Assembly (NCBI GenBank): GCA_944325555.1
Contig: CALVAN010000016.1
Coordinates: 1 to 47,467 of the forward strand
Length of the DNA: 47,467 nucleotides
Source of the DNA: Candidatus Gastranaerophilales bacterium
Lineage (GTDB): Bacteria > Cyanobacteriota > Vampirovibrionia > Gastranaerophilales > Gastranaerophilaceae
Direction of reading: 5' to 3'
Part shown: piece by piece, positions 32,655-40,746 of the stretch
Layout of the letters: every line of letters begins with the position of its first letter
How positions within the stretch are numbered: the first letter of the stretch is position 1
Program-made: the position numbers and the translations under genes
Notes under the pieces: model-generated
What the model was told of the DNA's origin: nothing
The model's input: only the letters and a program-made list of their open reading frames with translations
Databases searched by the model: none

Positions 32655-33009
32655 AAGTAACCTCCGCTATACCTGTTGTGCTTGTATTCTTCAATGTCCA
32701 TTCAACCTTTACTGTTAAATTTGATTCTTCTATTTCGACCTTTATAGAATTTATTTTTATTCGTGTTTCCCACATCGTGATTGCATCAGTTGCTTCTCTG
32801 ACTATATTTGGGGTTGCTTCATTGATAGGGTAATCAATATATTTGTAGATATCAGAGCCGAATGTCGGACGATGCGGAACTGTACCTTTTTTAGTCAGAA
32901 GTATGATTGCAATGCATTGATTTATATCATCAACACCTTCTGCAACTTCTCCGATTGAATTTAGTTTTAATTGCCAATCAACGTAGGTGATTTCATTTAA
33001 ATTTGTCAT
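32638..33009 (-). CDS. P2 gpW / gp25-like baseplate wedge protein
   Basis: The 123 residues show the gp25-like fold signature: DDINQCIAIILLTKKGTVPH and RPTFGSDIYKYIDYPINEAT, then IVREATDAITMWETRIKINS. It sits between the spike and the J gene. No clear Shine-Dalgarno precedes the ATG, so translation may depend on coupling. Confidence 0.9.
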   Translation of the reverse strand: MTNLNEITYVDWQLKLNSIGEVAEGVDDINQCIAIILLTKKGTVPHRPTFGSDIYKYIDYPINEATPNIVREATDAITMWETRIKINSIKVEIEESNLTVKVEWTLKNTSTTGIAEVTYDTAA

Positions 33010-33014
33010 AGATA

Positions 33015-33524
33015 TTACATTGTTTTATTAGGGGCAGATGTCGGACTTCCTTGATTTCCTTTGTGGGTATGAGGATTATATATTTCTCTCATCGCTTGCA
33101 TAGAAGATGTTTTATCCGTAATATCAGCATTTGATTTTATTCCTGCGGTATTTGTGAAAGTCCCTTCGTGTTCGATATTTCCAATAAGTTTCATTGTTGA
33201 AAAAGCTACAGTAAGCGTTTGACTTTCCTTGTTAGCATTTATGTATGAGCCATCTTCAAGATTCATTGATATTTCTTTTTCACTTTGTGTGACTGGAACA
33301 TCTTCAGTTGAATAAATTGTTCCTAAAATGACTCCGTCTTCCGAATTTTCATCCATTAAACACGCAACTAATTCTCCAATATCGGGCATTACATAAAATT
33401 TGTCTTTGAGTGTTTTTGTTTGCAGGACTGGCAACCAGTAAGAAGTCGATTCGTCGTCTTGAAAACTTACACGAGCTTGAGCGTTCAGAGCGTTAATTTG
33501 AGAGACAATTCCAAATCTTAGCAC
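33015..33524 (-). CDS. gpV-like baseplate spike protein
   Basis: A GTG start at 33524 is chosen because GAGGTGG lies 5 bp before it and it overlaps the gpD stop. The 169 residues contain the OB-fold part (FGIVSQINALNAQARVSFQD, YWLPVLQTKTLKDKFYVMPD, IGELVACLMDENSEDGVILG) and then the short beta-helical end with HTHKGNQGSPTSAP, the histidine motif of metal-binding spike tips. It pierces the outer membrane during injection. Confidence 0.85.
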   Translation of the reverse strand: MLRFGIVSQINALNAQARVSFQDDESTSYWLPVLQTKTLKDKFYVMPDIGELVACLMDENSEDGVILGTIYSTEDVPVTQSEKEISMNLEDGSYINANKESQTLTVAFSTMKLIGNIEHEGTFTNTAGIKSNADITDKTSSMQAMREIYNPHTHKGNQGSPTSAPNKTM

Positions 33525-34486
33525 GATTCCACCTCGCAATATGTTTTATAACCATTTGACCTGTCATAAACATGACGAGCTTGTTTTATGTGATATTTAC
33601 CTGAAAAATGCCCAATTCCTTTGAGTTCAATGTTAGTACCGGCAATTAAATACGGATTCCCGATAAACTCAAGTGAACCTTCGATTTTATCATCGGCAGT
33701 TCCTAGTGCTGCTTTTGCTTTTACTATTGCTTGTTTTCTATCAGAGCAACGAGCTGCGATTTTTAAAGTATCACCCTTTGCAACGTTCTCATTCCTCGCA
33801 GTTGCTTTAACGGTTTTCTTTTTCTTTGGATCAAAATAAGAAACTTGAACAGCTTTGTATTTTTGTGATGTCTTTTCTCTAAGATTTATGTGAATTAAAT
33901 CTTGTTTGTAGAATATTTGTGTTGGTTTTGAACCTTTAAGTTTTTGTACATCATAGAAAACAAGATTATTTTCAGCTATTTTGAAAATATAACCGTATTG
34001 TTCTGCTAACTTTGTGAGGAATGATAAGTCTCTTTCTTGATTTTGCGTTATCCTATCAACTCGCACATCTGCAATCTCGCCAACGAGAGTGTATCCGTGC
34101 TTATCTGCTATCTCTTTTGCAATTTGTTTTAGAGTTTTATTTTCATATCCGACAGAATTTTTTTGTCTTAAAGGCTTTTTTATTCCGGTTGCAAGACCTT
34201 TTACTGTAATTGTGTCCGGAGGAGTGTCGTATTCAAGTTCGTCAATTTCAAATACTCCGCAATTCAGAAGTTTTTCTGCCTCATAACCAATATATGCACG
34301 CAAGGAATCCCCTTTAGTTGGAATCCAAGCTCCTTGCCATATTTTTTCGGCATCTTCAAACATAATTACAAGTTCGTCAGATTCTCCATGTTCAACATCT
34401 GTATATTCAATAGAAGTAACGTATGGAGCGACATCTCGTGTTATATTCTTTTTGTCATAAAACAATTCAAAAATTGGGACTAGCAT
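33518..34486 (-). CDS. P2 gpD-like tail hub protein (late control D type)
   Basis: The 322-residue protein is the T4 gp27-type hub. It shows YDKKNITRDVAPYVTSIEYT, WIPTKGDSLRAYIGYEAEKL, LKQIAKEIADKHGYTLVGEI, FLTKLAEQYGYIFKIAENNL and the C-terminal GSLEFIGNPYLIAGTNIELK. ATG 34486 overlaps the gpX stop (TAATG). In P2 relatives it connects the tube to the spike. Confidence 0.88.
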   Translation of the reverse strand: MLVPIFELFYDKKNITRDVAPYVTSIEYTDVEHGESDELVIMFEDAEKIWQGAWIPTKGDSLRAYIGYEAEKLLNCGVFEIDELEYDTPPDTITVKGLATGIKKPLRQKNSVGYENKTLKQIAKEIADKHGYTLVGEIADVRVDRITQNQERDLSFLTKLAEQYGYIFKIAENNLVFYDVQKLKGSKPTQIFYKQDLIHINLREKTSQKYKAVQVSYFDPKKKKTVKATARNENVAKGDTLKIAARCSDRKQAIVKAKAALGTADDKIEGSLEFIGNPYLIAGTNIELKGIGHFSGKYHIKQARHVYDRSNGYKTYCEVESC

Positions 34487-34701
34487 TATTTTTTCCAAGG
34501 GGGCAATTCAAATTGTATAGTCTGAGAAGTATCTAAAACTGGGATTTTTAGTTTTATTCCTGATTCAATAACGGGGTCTTTGGGTACTGTTGGATTCGCT
34601 TTAATAATCTCTTCATAAAGATTGGGGTTATCATAAAACTTGTATGAGATACTATCCCAACGGTCTCCGTCTTTTGTTATGTAGGAATAAAATTCCGTCA
34701 T
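34486..34701 (-). CDS. P2 gpX-like tail protein (LysM-like)
   Basis: The start is ATG 34701, 6 bp after GGAG. The 71 residues hold a LysM-like fold: GDRWDSISYKFYDNPNLYEE, IIKANPTV and SGIKLKIPVL. This protein sits at the tail hub region in contractile tails. It overlaps gpD by one base. Confidence 0.85.
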   Translation of the reverse strand: MTEFYSYITKDGDRWDSISYKFYDNPNLYEEIIKANPTVPKDPVIESGIKLKIPVLDTSQTIQFELPPWKK

Positions 34702-34728
34702 TTTCTGCTCCTGTAAAATCAAAGATTT

Positions 34729-34759
34729 CTACGTCGCCATCGTAGTGCTTTCGCACCGG
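34729..34759 (-). other. Paired short hairpins between gpU-like and gpX-like genes
   Basis: On the minus strand GTGC-GAAA-GCAC (a GNRA tetraloop) is followed at once by CTACG/CGTAG around ATGGCGA. The stretch is GC-richer than its surroundings and lies just after the gpU stop. It could be an mRNA processing or stabilising element. Confidence 0.4.
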
Positions 34760-35179
34760 CTAACGCTTTTTAAATCCTTTTTCATTTTTTTTATCTTCAG
34801 GGACTTTTCCTGTATATTCTCTTAACCGGACATCGACCTGCACAGACATCAAATCACCTTCTGAAGAGGCTTGTTCTACTGCTTGTCCGATTTCTTCTAT
34901 GATGAATACTCCGACATATTCACCGTTTCCTTTGATAAATTTCAAAGGTGTTGCTGTATCTGCGACATCTTTTAGCTTTTTAATTTCATCTTCAGGGACA
35001 CAAAAAGAACGATGAAAATTAAGTTTAATATCTTCTTCCTGCAAATTCTTGCCTAAGAATTGAAGAATGGGTTTGTTTTCAATCCGCTCATGCTGAGCAT
35101 AATTGTATGAGACAGTTTCATTTAAACCGTTAAAGTAAGTGATTAATTCAAATTTTATATCTCCAAGTTGAGCGAACAT
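34760..35179 (-). CDS. P2 gpU-like tail protein
   Basis: The 139 residues fit the GpU family: FAQLGDIKFELITYFNGLNE, YAQHERIENKPILQFLGKNL and EDIKLNFHRSFCVPEDEI, then GVFIIEEIGQAVEQASSEGD. It abuts the tape measure stop, so it is translated from the same message. Its role is tail completion or hub assembly in P2-like tails. Confidence 0.85.
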   Translation of the reverse strand: MFAQLGDIKFELITYFNGLNETVSYNYAQHERIENKPILQFLGKNLQEEDIKLNFHRSFCVPEDEIKKLKDVADTATPLKFIKGNGEYVGVFIIEEIGQAVEQASSEGDLMSVQVDVRLREYTGKVPEDKKNEKGFKKR

Positions 35180-37630
35180 TTAGTAAGCTACCCTTTCCTT
35201 GCGTTCAAATTCTCTTTTAATGATGTTCACAACTTCATCTTTATGTTTTTTAAGCATTTTCAGAAACTCATCCTTAGATTCACTTCCTGATATTGTGATT
35301 GTTGGATTGTAGGTAATGACAAATGATGGAGAAGCTGATTTATTCACTCCTCTTGTGTGGGCTTTTAATCCCCCTGAAAAGACTCCCAACGTCTTGTTCA
35401 TCGCATTTTGAAGTGGCAACGGTTTTAATGTTGATGCAATAGTCTCGATAATTTTTACTTTGTGCAAATCTTTTAAAGGTCCTGTTTTAGCAGGTGAATG
35501 TGGCAGGTGGTCTCTTATAACTTGAGCAACTTTTGCAATACAACCTTTTACTTTTGCAAGTCCTGACATTATTCCGCTTGCAAGCATAGTCGTGATTTTA
35601 CTACCAAATTCAAATGCTTTAGTCACAAGTTCAACTAATTTAACGATTATATTTGCAATCGCTTTTCCAAAACGAACGCCCATTTTTTCTGCGGCTCCAC
35701 CTGTATCATCAACAGGTTTTATAAGTTTTTTGAACCACTCAACAATTGCTTTGATAGGTGCAAGTATAGGAGAGATAGCCTTACCGATTCGTTGGAATAA
35801 TGGCATTAACGGTTGTAAACCTTCTTTTAATCCTTGCCACATACCTTTAAAGAAAGCTGAAATTGGTTTCCAGTATTTGTAAATTACAAGTGCAACAACT
35901 CCAATTGCTAGAGCTATCCAACCTAATGGAGAAGTGAGAAGCGTTACAGAGAAAGCTCTAAAAGCAACAATTGCATTTTTTATCATGCCTGGAATGGATA
36001 GAAAACCTGTTTTGAACGCCTTTAAACCGCTTATAAAATTTGTCGGCAGTGCTTTTAATGATGTAACTGTCCAATCCTTTAGTGATATAGCTGACTTTGA
36101 AATATTTGCAGGCAGTTCAGTAAAAGTTCTTATTAGACCTTTTCTCATCTCATTATCAATTCGCCTTATATCCGCACCGAAGCCCAATAAAGTATGTTTC
36201 GGAAGATTTAAACCAAGTTTATTCCCCGATTTAAAGACGTTAAATGCTGTATCAAGTGAGTGAGAAGTGCTTGTTAATCCTGCATTTTGCAACAACAGAA
36301 CGGCATTTTTAGTGAGAACAGGTGTTAAATCACGAGCATATCCTAAAAATTTGCCGTACATTCCAACAAATTTTCCTATAATTATCGTAGCAGTACCGAG
36401 GGTTGTGAGGAGTATTCCTAATCCGATTGTCCCTATAATTGCACCAAACAAGCCTTTTTGAAGTAGCGGATTGTTGTTTATTTTAGTGAGTAATTCATTA
36501 ATTTTTTGAATCGGTTCGTGCAGATGAGGGAATACAAGCTCTTTCATATTGATTTTGAGCAGTTTAAACTGTTCGTTTGTAGTTTGCATCATATTCTCAA
36601 AGTCAGAATCAACAACACCTTCAGCACTTAGAGCAGATGCTTTAATCCTTTTATATTCGTCAAGATTTTGCATCATAGGTTTAATAAAGTTTAATACCTG
36701 CTTGTCTTGGAATACTTCTGATACTTTGAAAACATCCCCTCCTGAGAGTTGTGTCATCATTTCTATAACTTCAAGAATAGGATCACGCCCTTGAGCTGCT
36801 GCATCTAAAAGAACCTGTTTTAAATTAACTCCAAATACTTCTTCAAAGTTTTTAACAGCAAGTGGAGATGTAACTTTTTGAATAAAGTTTTCTAAGTTAT
36901 TGGCAGCTTCTGAAGCTTCTCCGGCACCTTTCATAGCAACCTGCAACGCAGCACCTAAAGATGCAACGGCAGGTGTGCCTTTCATTCCAAGCATAGCAGC
37001 ACCGGCGGTTAAACTTGGAAATGCTGCTGCCATATCCTTTAATTCAAATCGTCCTTCCTTACCTGACATTGCAAGGATGTCCATTGACTTTCCTAACTCA
37101 TCAATAGGAACTTTTAAGTTATCGCTTACAGCAAAAGCTGTTCTTGAAATATCTTCAATGGCTGCCTGTTCACCTGTAGCAGTTCTTCCTATTACGTTCA
37201 TATAATCAAGGGCTTTTTGCGGGTCAATACCTGATGCAACTAGAACATTCAAACCTTCTGCGATTTCAGGTCGCATTTGGTTTGTGTATCTTGAAATGGA
37301 AGCAAGACGTTTATCCATATCTTCTAATTGTTTTGCGGATAATTGTCCGACATTGCCGAGTTCTCTTAATCTGTGCTCCATCTGAAAGGCTTCGGGAATT
37401 GCTTCTGTTATCCCTAATTTATATGCAAGACCACCACCGATAGCAGTTAATCCTGCACCTAACTTAGTCATATTCTGCCCCAGTTTATCCAACATTTCAG
37501 ATGTATCTTTGATTTCATCCTGCAACTTTGCAAATTCATCGTTGGACTTGCGAACAGCATCTTTGATAACCTTTGACATTTTATCAAAGGCTACAAGGGT
37601 TAATGATACTTTCATCATTGTGTCGAGCAT
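35180..37630 (-). CDS. Tail tape measure protein
   Basis: The 816-residue protein sets tail length. It has an N-terminal coiled coil with FAKLQDEIKDTSEMLDKLGQ, the conserved TMP core (GRTATGEQAAIEDISRTAFA, VSDNLKVPIDELGKSMDILA), hydrophobic stretches near residues 395-425 and 565-590 (LGWIALAIGVVALVIYKYW), and a C-terminal part with IRDHLPHSPAKTGPLKDLHK. The ATG at 37630 overlaps the frameshifted chaperone end; ATG codons at 37618 and 37615 are alternatives. Confidence 0.92.
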   Translation of the reverse strand: MLDTMMKVSLTLVAFDKMSKVIKDAVRKSNDEFAKLQDEIKDTSEMLDKLGQNMTKLGAGLTAIGGGLAYKLGITEAIPEAFQMEHRLRELGNVGQLSAKQLEDMDKRLASISRYTNQMRPEIAEGLNVLVASGIDPQKALDYMNVIGRTATGEQAAIEDISRTAFAVSDNLKVPIDELGKSMDILAMSGKEGRFELKDMAAAFPSLTAGAAMLGMKGTPAVASLGAALQVAMKGAGEASEAANNLENFIQKVTSPLAVKNFEEVFGVNLKQVLLDAAAQGRDPILEVIEMMTQLSGGDVFKVSEVFQDKQVLNFIKPMMQNLDEYKRIKASALSAEGVVDSDFENMMQTTNEQFKLLKINMKELVFPHLHEPIQKINELLTKINNNPLLQKGLFGAIIGTIGLGILLTTLGTATIIIGKFVGMYGKFLGYARDLTPVLTKNAVLLLQNAGLTSTSHSLDTAFNVFKSGNKLGLNLPKHTLLGFGADIRRIDNEMRKGLIRTFTELPANISKSAISLKDWTVTSLKALPTNFISGLKAFKTGFLSIPGMIKNAIVAFRAFSVTLLTSPLGWIALAIGVVALVIYKYWKPISAFFKGMWQGLKEGLQPLMPLFQRIGKAISPILAPIKAIVEWFKKLIKPVDDTGGAAEKMGVRFGKAIANIIVKLVELVTKAFEFGSKITTMLASGIMSGLAKVKGCIAKVAQVIRDHLPHSPAKTGPLKDLHKVKIIETIASTLKPLPLQNAMNKTLGVFSGGLKAHTRGVNKSASPSFVITYNPTITISGSESKDEFLKMLKKHKDEVVNIIKREFERKERVAY

Positions 37631-38096
37631 TGTTCTTCAAGTTCCTCATTGCGATTGTTCGTGTACTTAATTGCTTGATTGCACCAGTATGCAAGGGTAG
37701 GGATGGGCATTTCGCACAGTTCGGAATACTGCCATCCCGTTATCTTACATAAATGAATTATGCTTTGGCTGTCTGGGAGGCTAGAGCAGTAATCGTCTCC
37801 GTTATCGGAGTAACTACTTCCATCTTTTCTTCTTGTTTCGGTGGAACCTCTTTGGCTTTCCCTGTCGTCAACTTTCCCGAAATTTCGCCCTGAAGTGCAA
37901 TTACATCTTCTAAGTCCATTTCTAAGATGTCTTCATACACTAGTTTTTGTCCGTCAATTTCAGCAAGTTCGGCAATTAGTGCGTATGGAATCTCGTCTGA
38001 AGTCTTTGCTTTCATTTGAGCCTGCAACAAATCCTTGCCTTTGCCCTTTTCAATAATTGCAATTTTTCCTGATGGTAAAACTAATTCTTTTGGCAT
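37615..38096 (-). CDS. Frameshift product E-E' of the tail assembly chaperone
   Basis: A -1 slip at G-GGA-AAG (37878 to 37872) would join 75 residues of the E-type protein to an open frame of 85 more residues ending at 37615. The extension has the E'-type pattern ITGWQYSELCEMPIPTLAYW and CNQAIKYTNNRNEELEEQC. That frame has no stop from the slip site onward and no suitable start of its own. GGGAAAG is the same heptamer used by lambda G/GT. The product overlaps the tape measure start by 16 bp, as in P2 and Mu relatives. Confidence 0.82.
37758..38096 (-). CDS. Tail assembly chaperone, E / gp41 type
   Basis: The 112-residue unshifted product starts at ATG 38096, 8 bp after GGAG. It has KELVLPSGKIAIIEKGKGKD, AQMKAKTSDEIPYALIAELA and VYEDILEMDLEDVIALQGEI, matching the E/41/14 family of tail chaperones. 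It binds the tape measure protein and tube during assembly. The -1 slip site lies inside it, at residues G74-K75. Confidence 0.8.
   Translation of the reverse strand: MPKELVLPSGKIAIIEKGKGKDLLQAQMKAKTSDEIPYALIAELAEIDGQKLVYEDILEMDLEDVIALQGEISGKLTTGKAKEVPPKQEEKMEVVTPITETITALASQTAKA
37872..37878 (-). promoter_or_regulatory. Programmed -1 frameshift site GGGAAAG
   Basis: On the minus strand the gene frame reads TCG GGA AAG TTG, so the heptamer is in the X-XXY-YYZ register (G GGA AAG). A second GGGAAAG lies 16 bases downstream but is out of register. Both codons after a slip keep good pairing (GGG, AAA). Confidence 0.8.
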
Positions 38097-38228
38097 AATT
38101 TTTTCTCCTTTAAATTTTTTGTCTTTTAAATATATTTTGGTAGTGTTCAAAAAGTGTTCAAAAAGCTCTGTATTGAATTTTTATGTTGGGGTTGGTATAA
38201 AATATCATCCGAAAAATTTTAGAGCCCT

Positions 38229-39587
38229 TTAAAAGGCTTCTGTGAGTTTTAGTGTTTCATATCTTTTTCTTGTTGTAATTTCTACCGGACTATAAGGTAC
38301 GCTACAAGCTATTAGAGCGAGTGCTAAAGCCCAAAATCGGTCAGCGTGTCCGTTTACTTCTGAGCTTTCTGCATCAAACCTTATATTTCCTGCCTTAGTT
38401 GCAATTCTTCTTATTGAGTGCAAGTCTTCTCTTATTTCATGTTCTTGTGGAATAAATACAGTTTTACTTTCAAAATTGGTTCTTAGGTTGTATGCCATTT
38501 CCTCTTTTGATTTATTTGTGAACATAACTGCTTCTACTCGATATTGTCCGAAGTCTCTTTGTGCTGTTTCAGCTATCTGCATACCCAAGCCTGTTGAGTC
38601 AATGCAACAACGTCTTAATTTTGGATGTTTAAGAATTTCCGAGATGATTTCGTATTGAATGTGAAATGGAGTTTTTTCAAGAACTTTAACTTTTCGTGTA
38701 TATTTGGAATTCTCAAATCGTTCTAAGCACCATATTACTGTTAAGTCTTTTCTTCTTCCGATATCGATTCCAACATACAAATCGCCCTTTATCTCATCAA
38801 GAGATTTTAAAACATCCGGCATCTCACAAGTAGAGATTAAATCATAAGGAAGAAACGCACAGGCTTCGTCTATTGCAACGCAGCAATACTCCTGCAACCA
38901 AGTGTATTCATCAAAACAGTTTTTGCGTTCTTCATTCAGCCATTCTTCACGTTCTTCAGGTGTAGTTGGTCTGCCATAAATTTTATCAATCAGACCTTCT
39001 TCAACTGCAAGTTGTATTGGTGTTTTATGATGAGCCCATTTTAGTTTACCTTTTTGAACCTGATCCAAGAATTTATAATACAAACAGCTTTGACCGTTGT
39101 GTGTAGAAAGTATTCTTAAAGGATAACCCCAAGTAATACAAGGTCGGGCCGCTTTCCATAATTCTTCAGGATTGTTATGGAATGCAAATTCATCAAGTAC
39201 AACTTTTCCGCCTTTACTTCTGAAACCTTTAGGGTTTGAAGATAGTGCATGAATTTTAGTACCATTTGAAAAAGCGATAACATATGCTTTTATATCCTTA
39301 TCCGAATCAAGAATCTGTTCGCCTAAGTCTTTTGCTGCAATATTGAATAAAGTTGCCCATTGCTTACAATAATCAATATATTCTCTGGCAGCAGACTCAT
39401 CCGCTGATGAAAACCAAACAGCAGGAACTGTTTTGTAAACACAATCTCTTACATCTTCATAACTTTGTACATAAGTTGCTCCTATTCTTCGGGATTTCTC
39501 CCATATTTTTACTTTTGATTTATCGTTTATCCACCGCATTTGATACGGTAGAAAAAATGGGGTTTTATTCTTCTTCGTTGTCGTCAT
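38229..39587 (-). CDS. Terminase large subunit (Mu gp28-like)
   Basis: The 452-residue motor starts at ATG 39587, overlapping the small subunit end; a TTG at 39617 is a weaker alternative. ATPase motifs are WEKSRRIGATYVQSYED (Walker A-like region) and GKVVLDEFAFH (Walker B). The nuclease domain begins GDLYVGIDIGRRKDLTVIW, followed by CCIDSTGLGMQIAETAQRDF. It packages DNA into heads by the headful route as in Mu. It is followed by a 130-bp gap before the chaperone gene. Confidence 0.92.
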   Translation of the reverse strand: MTTTKKNKTPFFLPYQMRWINDKSKVKIWEKSRRIGATYVQSYEDVRDCVYKTVPAVWFSSADESAAREYIDYCKQWATLFNIAAKDLGEQILDSDKDIKAYVIAFSNGTKIHALSSNPKGFRSKGGKVVLDEFAFHNNPEELWKAARPCITWGYPLRILSTHNGQSCLYYKFLDQVQKGKLKWAHHKTPIQLAVEEGLIDKIYGRPTTPEEREEWLNEERKNCFDEYTWLQEYCCVAIDEACAFLPYDLISTCEMPDVLKSLDEIKGDLYVGIDIGRRKDLTVIWCLERFENSKYTRKVKVLEKTPFHIQYEIISEILKHPKLRRCCIDSTGLGMQIAETAQRDFGQYRVEAVMFTNKSKEEMAYNLRTNFESKTVFIPQEHEIREDLHSIRRIATKAGNIRFDAESSEVNGHADRFWALALALIACSVPYSPVEITTRKRYETLKLTEAF

Positions 39588-40029
39588 TAGGTACAATTCC
39601 AAGAACTTCTTGTTCAATTTGTCTTACTAAGTCAGGGGTTAAACCTTTTGGTCTATCTTCATCTTTTTTATTCATAACATCTTCGTAATCTTTGACCTTA
39701 GTAAACATTGGGATGATTTTACAGAATGCATACATACGACTAGAGTCTACCTTTTCGCCGGCTTCCATATCTGCCATAATTCCAGTCATTAGCTTACGTG
39801 CAAATTCGTACATTTCATTGTGAAATGTTTGTTTTGATTTAAGAAACATCCTTTTTTTATGATCCCAATCAAATTGCTCTTTCCATCTACTGACTGTTTT
39901 TGTTGAAATATTTACTTTACGAGCAATTTCTTCAATTGAATTTAGCTCATATATATATAAACGTTCAGCTTCATTTAGCAAATATCTTTTATTACTCAAG
40001 TTCTGACTCCAATCTTTTAATTTTGTCAT
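39565..40029 (-). CDS. Terminase small subunit (DUF1804-like)
   Basis: The 154 residues contain an HTH: LYIYELNSIEEIARKVNISTKTVSRWKEQFDW (about 23-54), then helical regions (LMTGIMADMEAGEKVDSSRM) and an acidic tail. This is the usual form of Mu-type small terminases that recognise the left end. It overlaps both neighbours. Confidence 0.85.
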   Translation of the reverse strand: MTKLKDWSQNLSNKRYLLNEAERLYIYELNSIEEIARKVNISTKTVSRWKEQFDWDHKKRMFLKSKQTFHNEMYEFARKLMTGIMADMEAGEKVDSSRMYAFCKIIPMFTKVKDYEDVMNKKDEDRPKGLTPDLVRQIEQEVLGIVPNDDNEEE

Positions 40030-40234
40030 TCAGAGCTTGCATTTCTTTTGTTATGTCCTTAAGTCTGTTCACAGACACGAGAACTTTATCCATATCAAGT
40101 TTTTGTATTTCTTCATACGGATTTAAAAGCGAGCGAATAAGAATAACTAATCCTGATGCTTCTGTATCAAGAGTGCGATATTTCTTTTTTGCTTCGGCAA
40201 GCATTCCTTTCATTTGTAAAATTTCTGGGTTCAT
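39992..40234 (-). CDS. Mu-type coiled-coil protein upstream of terminase (gp26-like)
   Basis: The 80 residues (MNPEILQMKGMLAEAKKKYR, TLDTEASGLVILIRSLLNPY, VNRLKDITKEMQALNDKIKR) look like the small coiled-coil protein that precedes gp27 in Mu-like phages. Function is unknown. It overlaps the small terminase gene by 38 bp. Confidence 0.7.
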   Translation of the reverse strand: MNPEILQMKGMLAEAKKKYRTLDTEASGLVILIRSLLNPYEEIQKLDMDKVLVSVNRLKDITKEMQALNDKIKRLESELE

Positions 40235-40480
40235 TTATGAAGCCTCCTTTTTTAAAATCGGACACCATAAATTGTTGTCGATTTTACTTTCAATTCTTGA
40301 AAGAAGTGCTGCGTGATATTGATTGGTTTCAAGTAAATCTTTTAAGATTTCAAAATTATCTTGAATTATTAACTCAAAAGCCTTAACTTGCGATTGATGG
40401 TAAATATACCAAATAGCAAAAACCAACGCAGGAAAACCGATGCTTTCACATAAAGGTAAAATTTGATTAATAAAATCCAT
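40235..40480 (-). CDS. Holin-like single-TM protein, first gene of the minus arm
   Basis: The 81 residues have one hydrophobic segment near the N-terminus (SIGFPALVFAIWYIYHQSQV, about 13-32), then an amphipathic coiled coil ending KKEAS. BhlA/UviB-type holins share this layout. AAGGAG precedes the ATG. It is followed directly by the gp26-like gene. A holin role would complete the amidase downstream, but sequence alone does not prove it. Confidence 0.55.
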   Translation of the reverse strand: MDFINQILPLCESIGFPALVFAIWYIYHQSQVKAFELIIQDNFEILKDLLETNQYHAALLSRIESKIDNNLWCPILKKEAS

Positions 40481-40520
40481 ATAACTCCTTATTTATTGAT
40501 TAGAAAGAAGAAACGAAAGA

Positions 40521-40545
40521 AAGGACTCCGTGTCCTTCTTTTTTT
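40521..40545 (+). terminator. Strong plus-strand terminator before the divergent promoter region
   Basis: AAGGAC-TCCGT-GTCCTT followed by C and T7 (40539-40545). The T tract is on the plus strand, so it stops rightward transcripts. On the minus strand the same hairpin is followed only by a broken pyrimidine tract. It may insulate the plus arm or end a short plus-strand RNA. Confidence 0.75.
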
Positions 40546-40557
40546 GTTTATATATAG

Positions 40558-40680
40558 CAGTCTAAATCTTTCTATGACTGCTTTTCAAAAGATATATACA
40601 AGTTTTTATTCATTGAACTGTGCAAAGAAAAAATTTTTGCACATATCTTTTGAAACCCATATCGCACAAGGGTTAGACTG
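40558..40680. other. Nested inverted-repeat structure between the two late arms
   Basis: Three nested stems share one centre. CAGTCTAA (40558-40565) pairs with TTAGACTG (40673-40680). TTTCAAAAGATAT (40583-40595) pairs with ATATCTTTTGAAA (40643-40655), 13 perfect bp. GTGCAAA (40620-40626) pairs with TTTGCAC (40636-40642). A smaller CCC/GGG pair lies at 40656-40672. The layout suggests a structured RNA of about 123 nt or a multi-site operator for the late promoters. It holds no gene. Confidence 0.65.
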
Positions 40681-40746
40681 TGAATATATGAATTTCGTAT
40701 AGGGCAATTTTAAAAAGTTGTCATACAAAAGAAAAAGGTTTTTTAA

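Noticed and set aside
35592-37443. Plus-strand open frames inside the tape measure gene
   Set aside because: They are shadows of the tape measure coding strand with no ribosome binding sites and no protein-like pattern.
37615-37757. E' as an independently started gene
   Set aside because: No start codon with a ribosome binding site exists in that frame before the conserved part; the in-register GGGAAAG explains it better.
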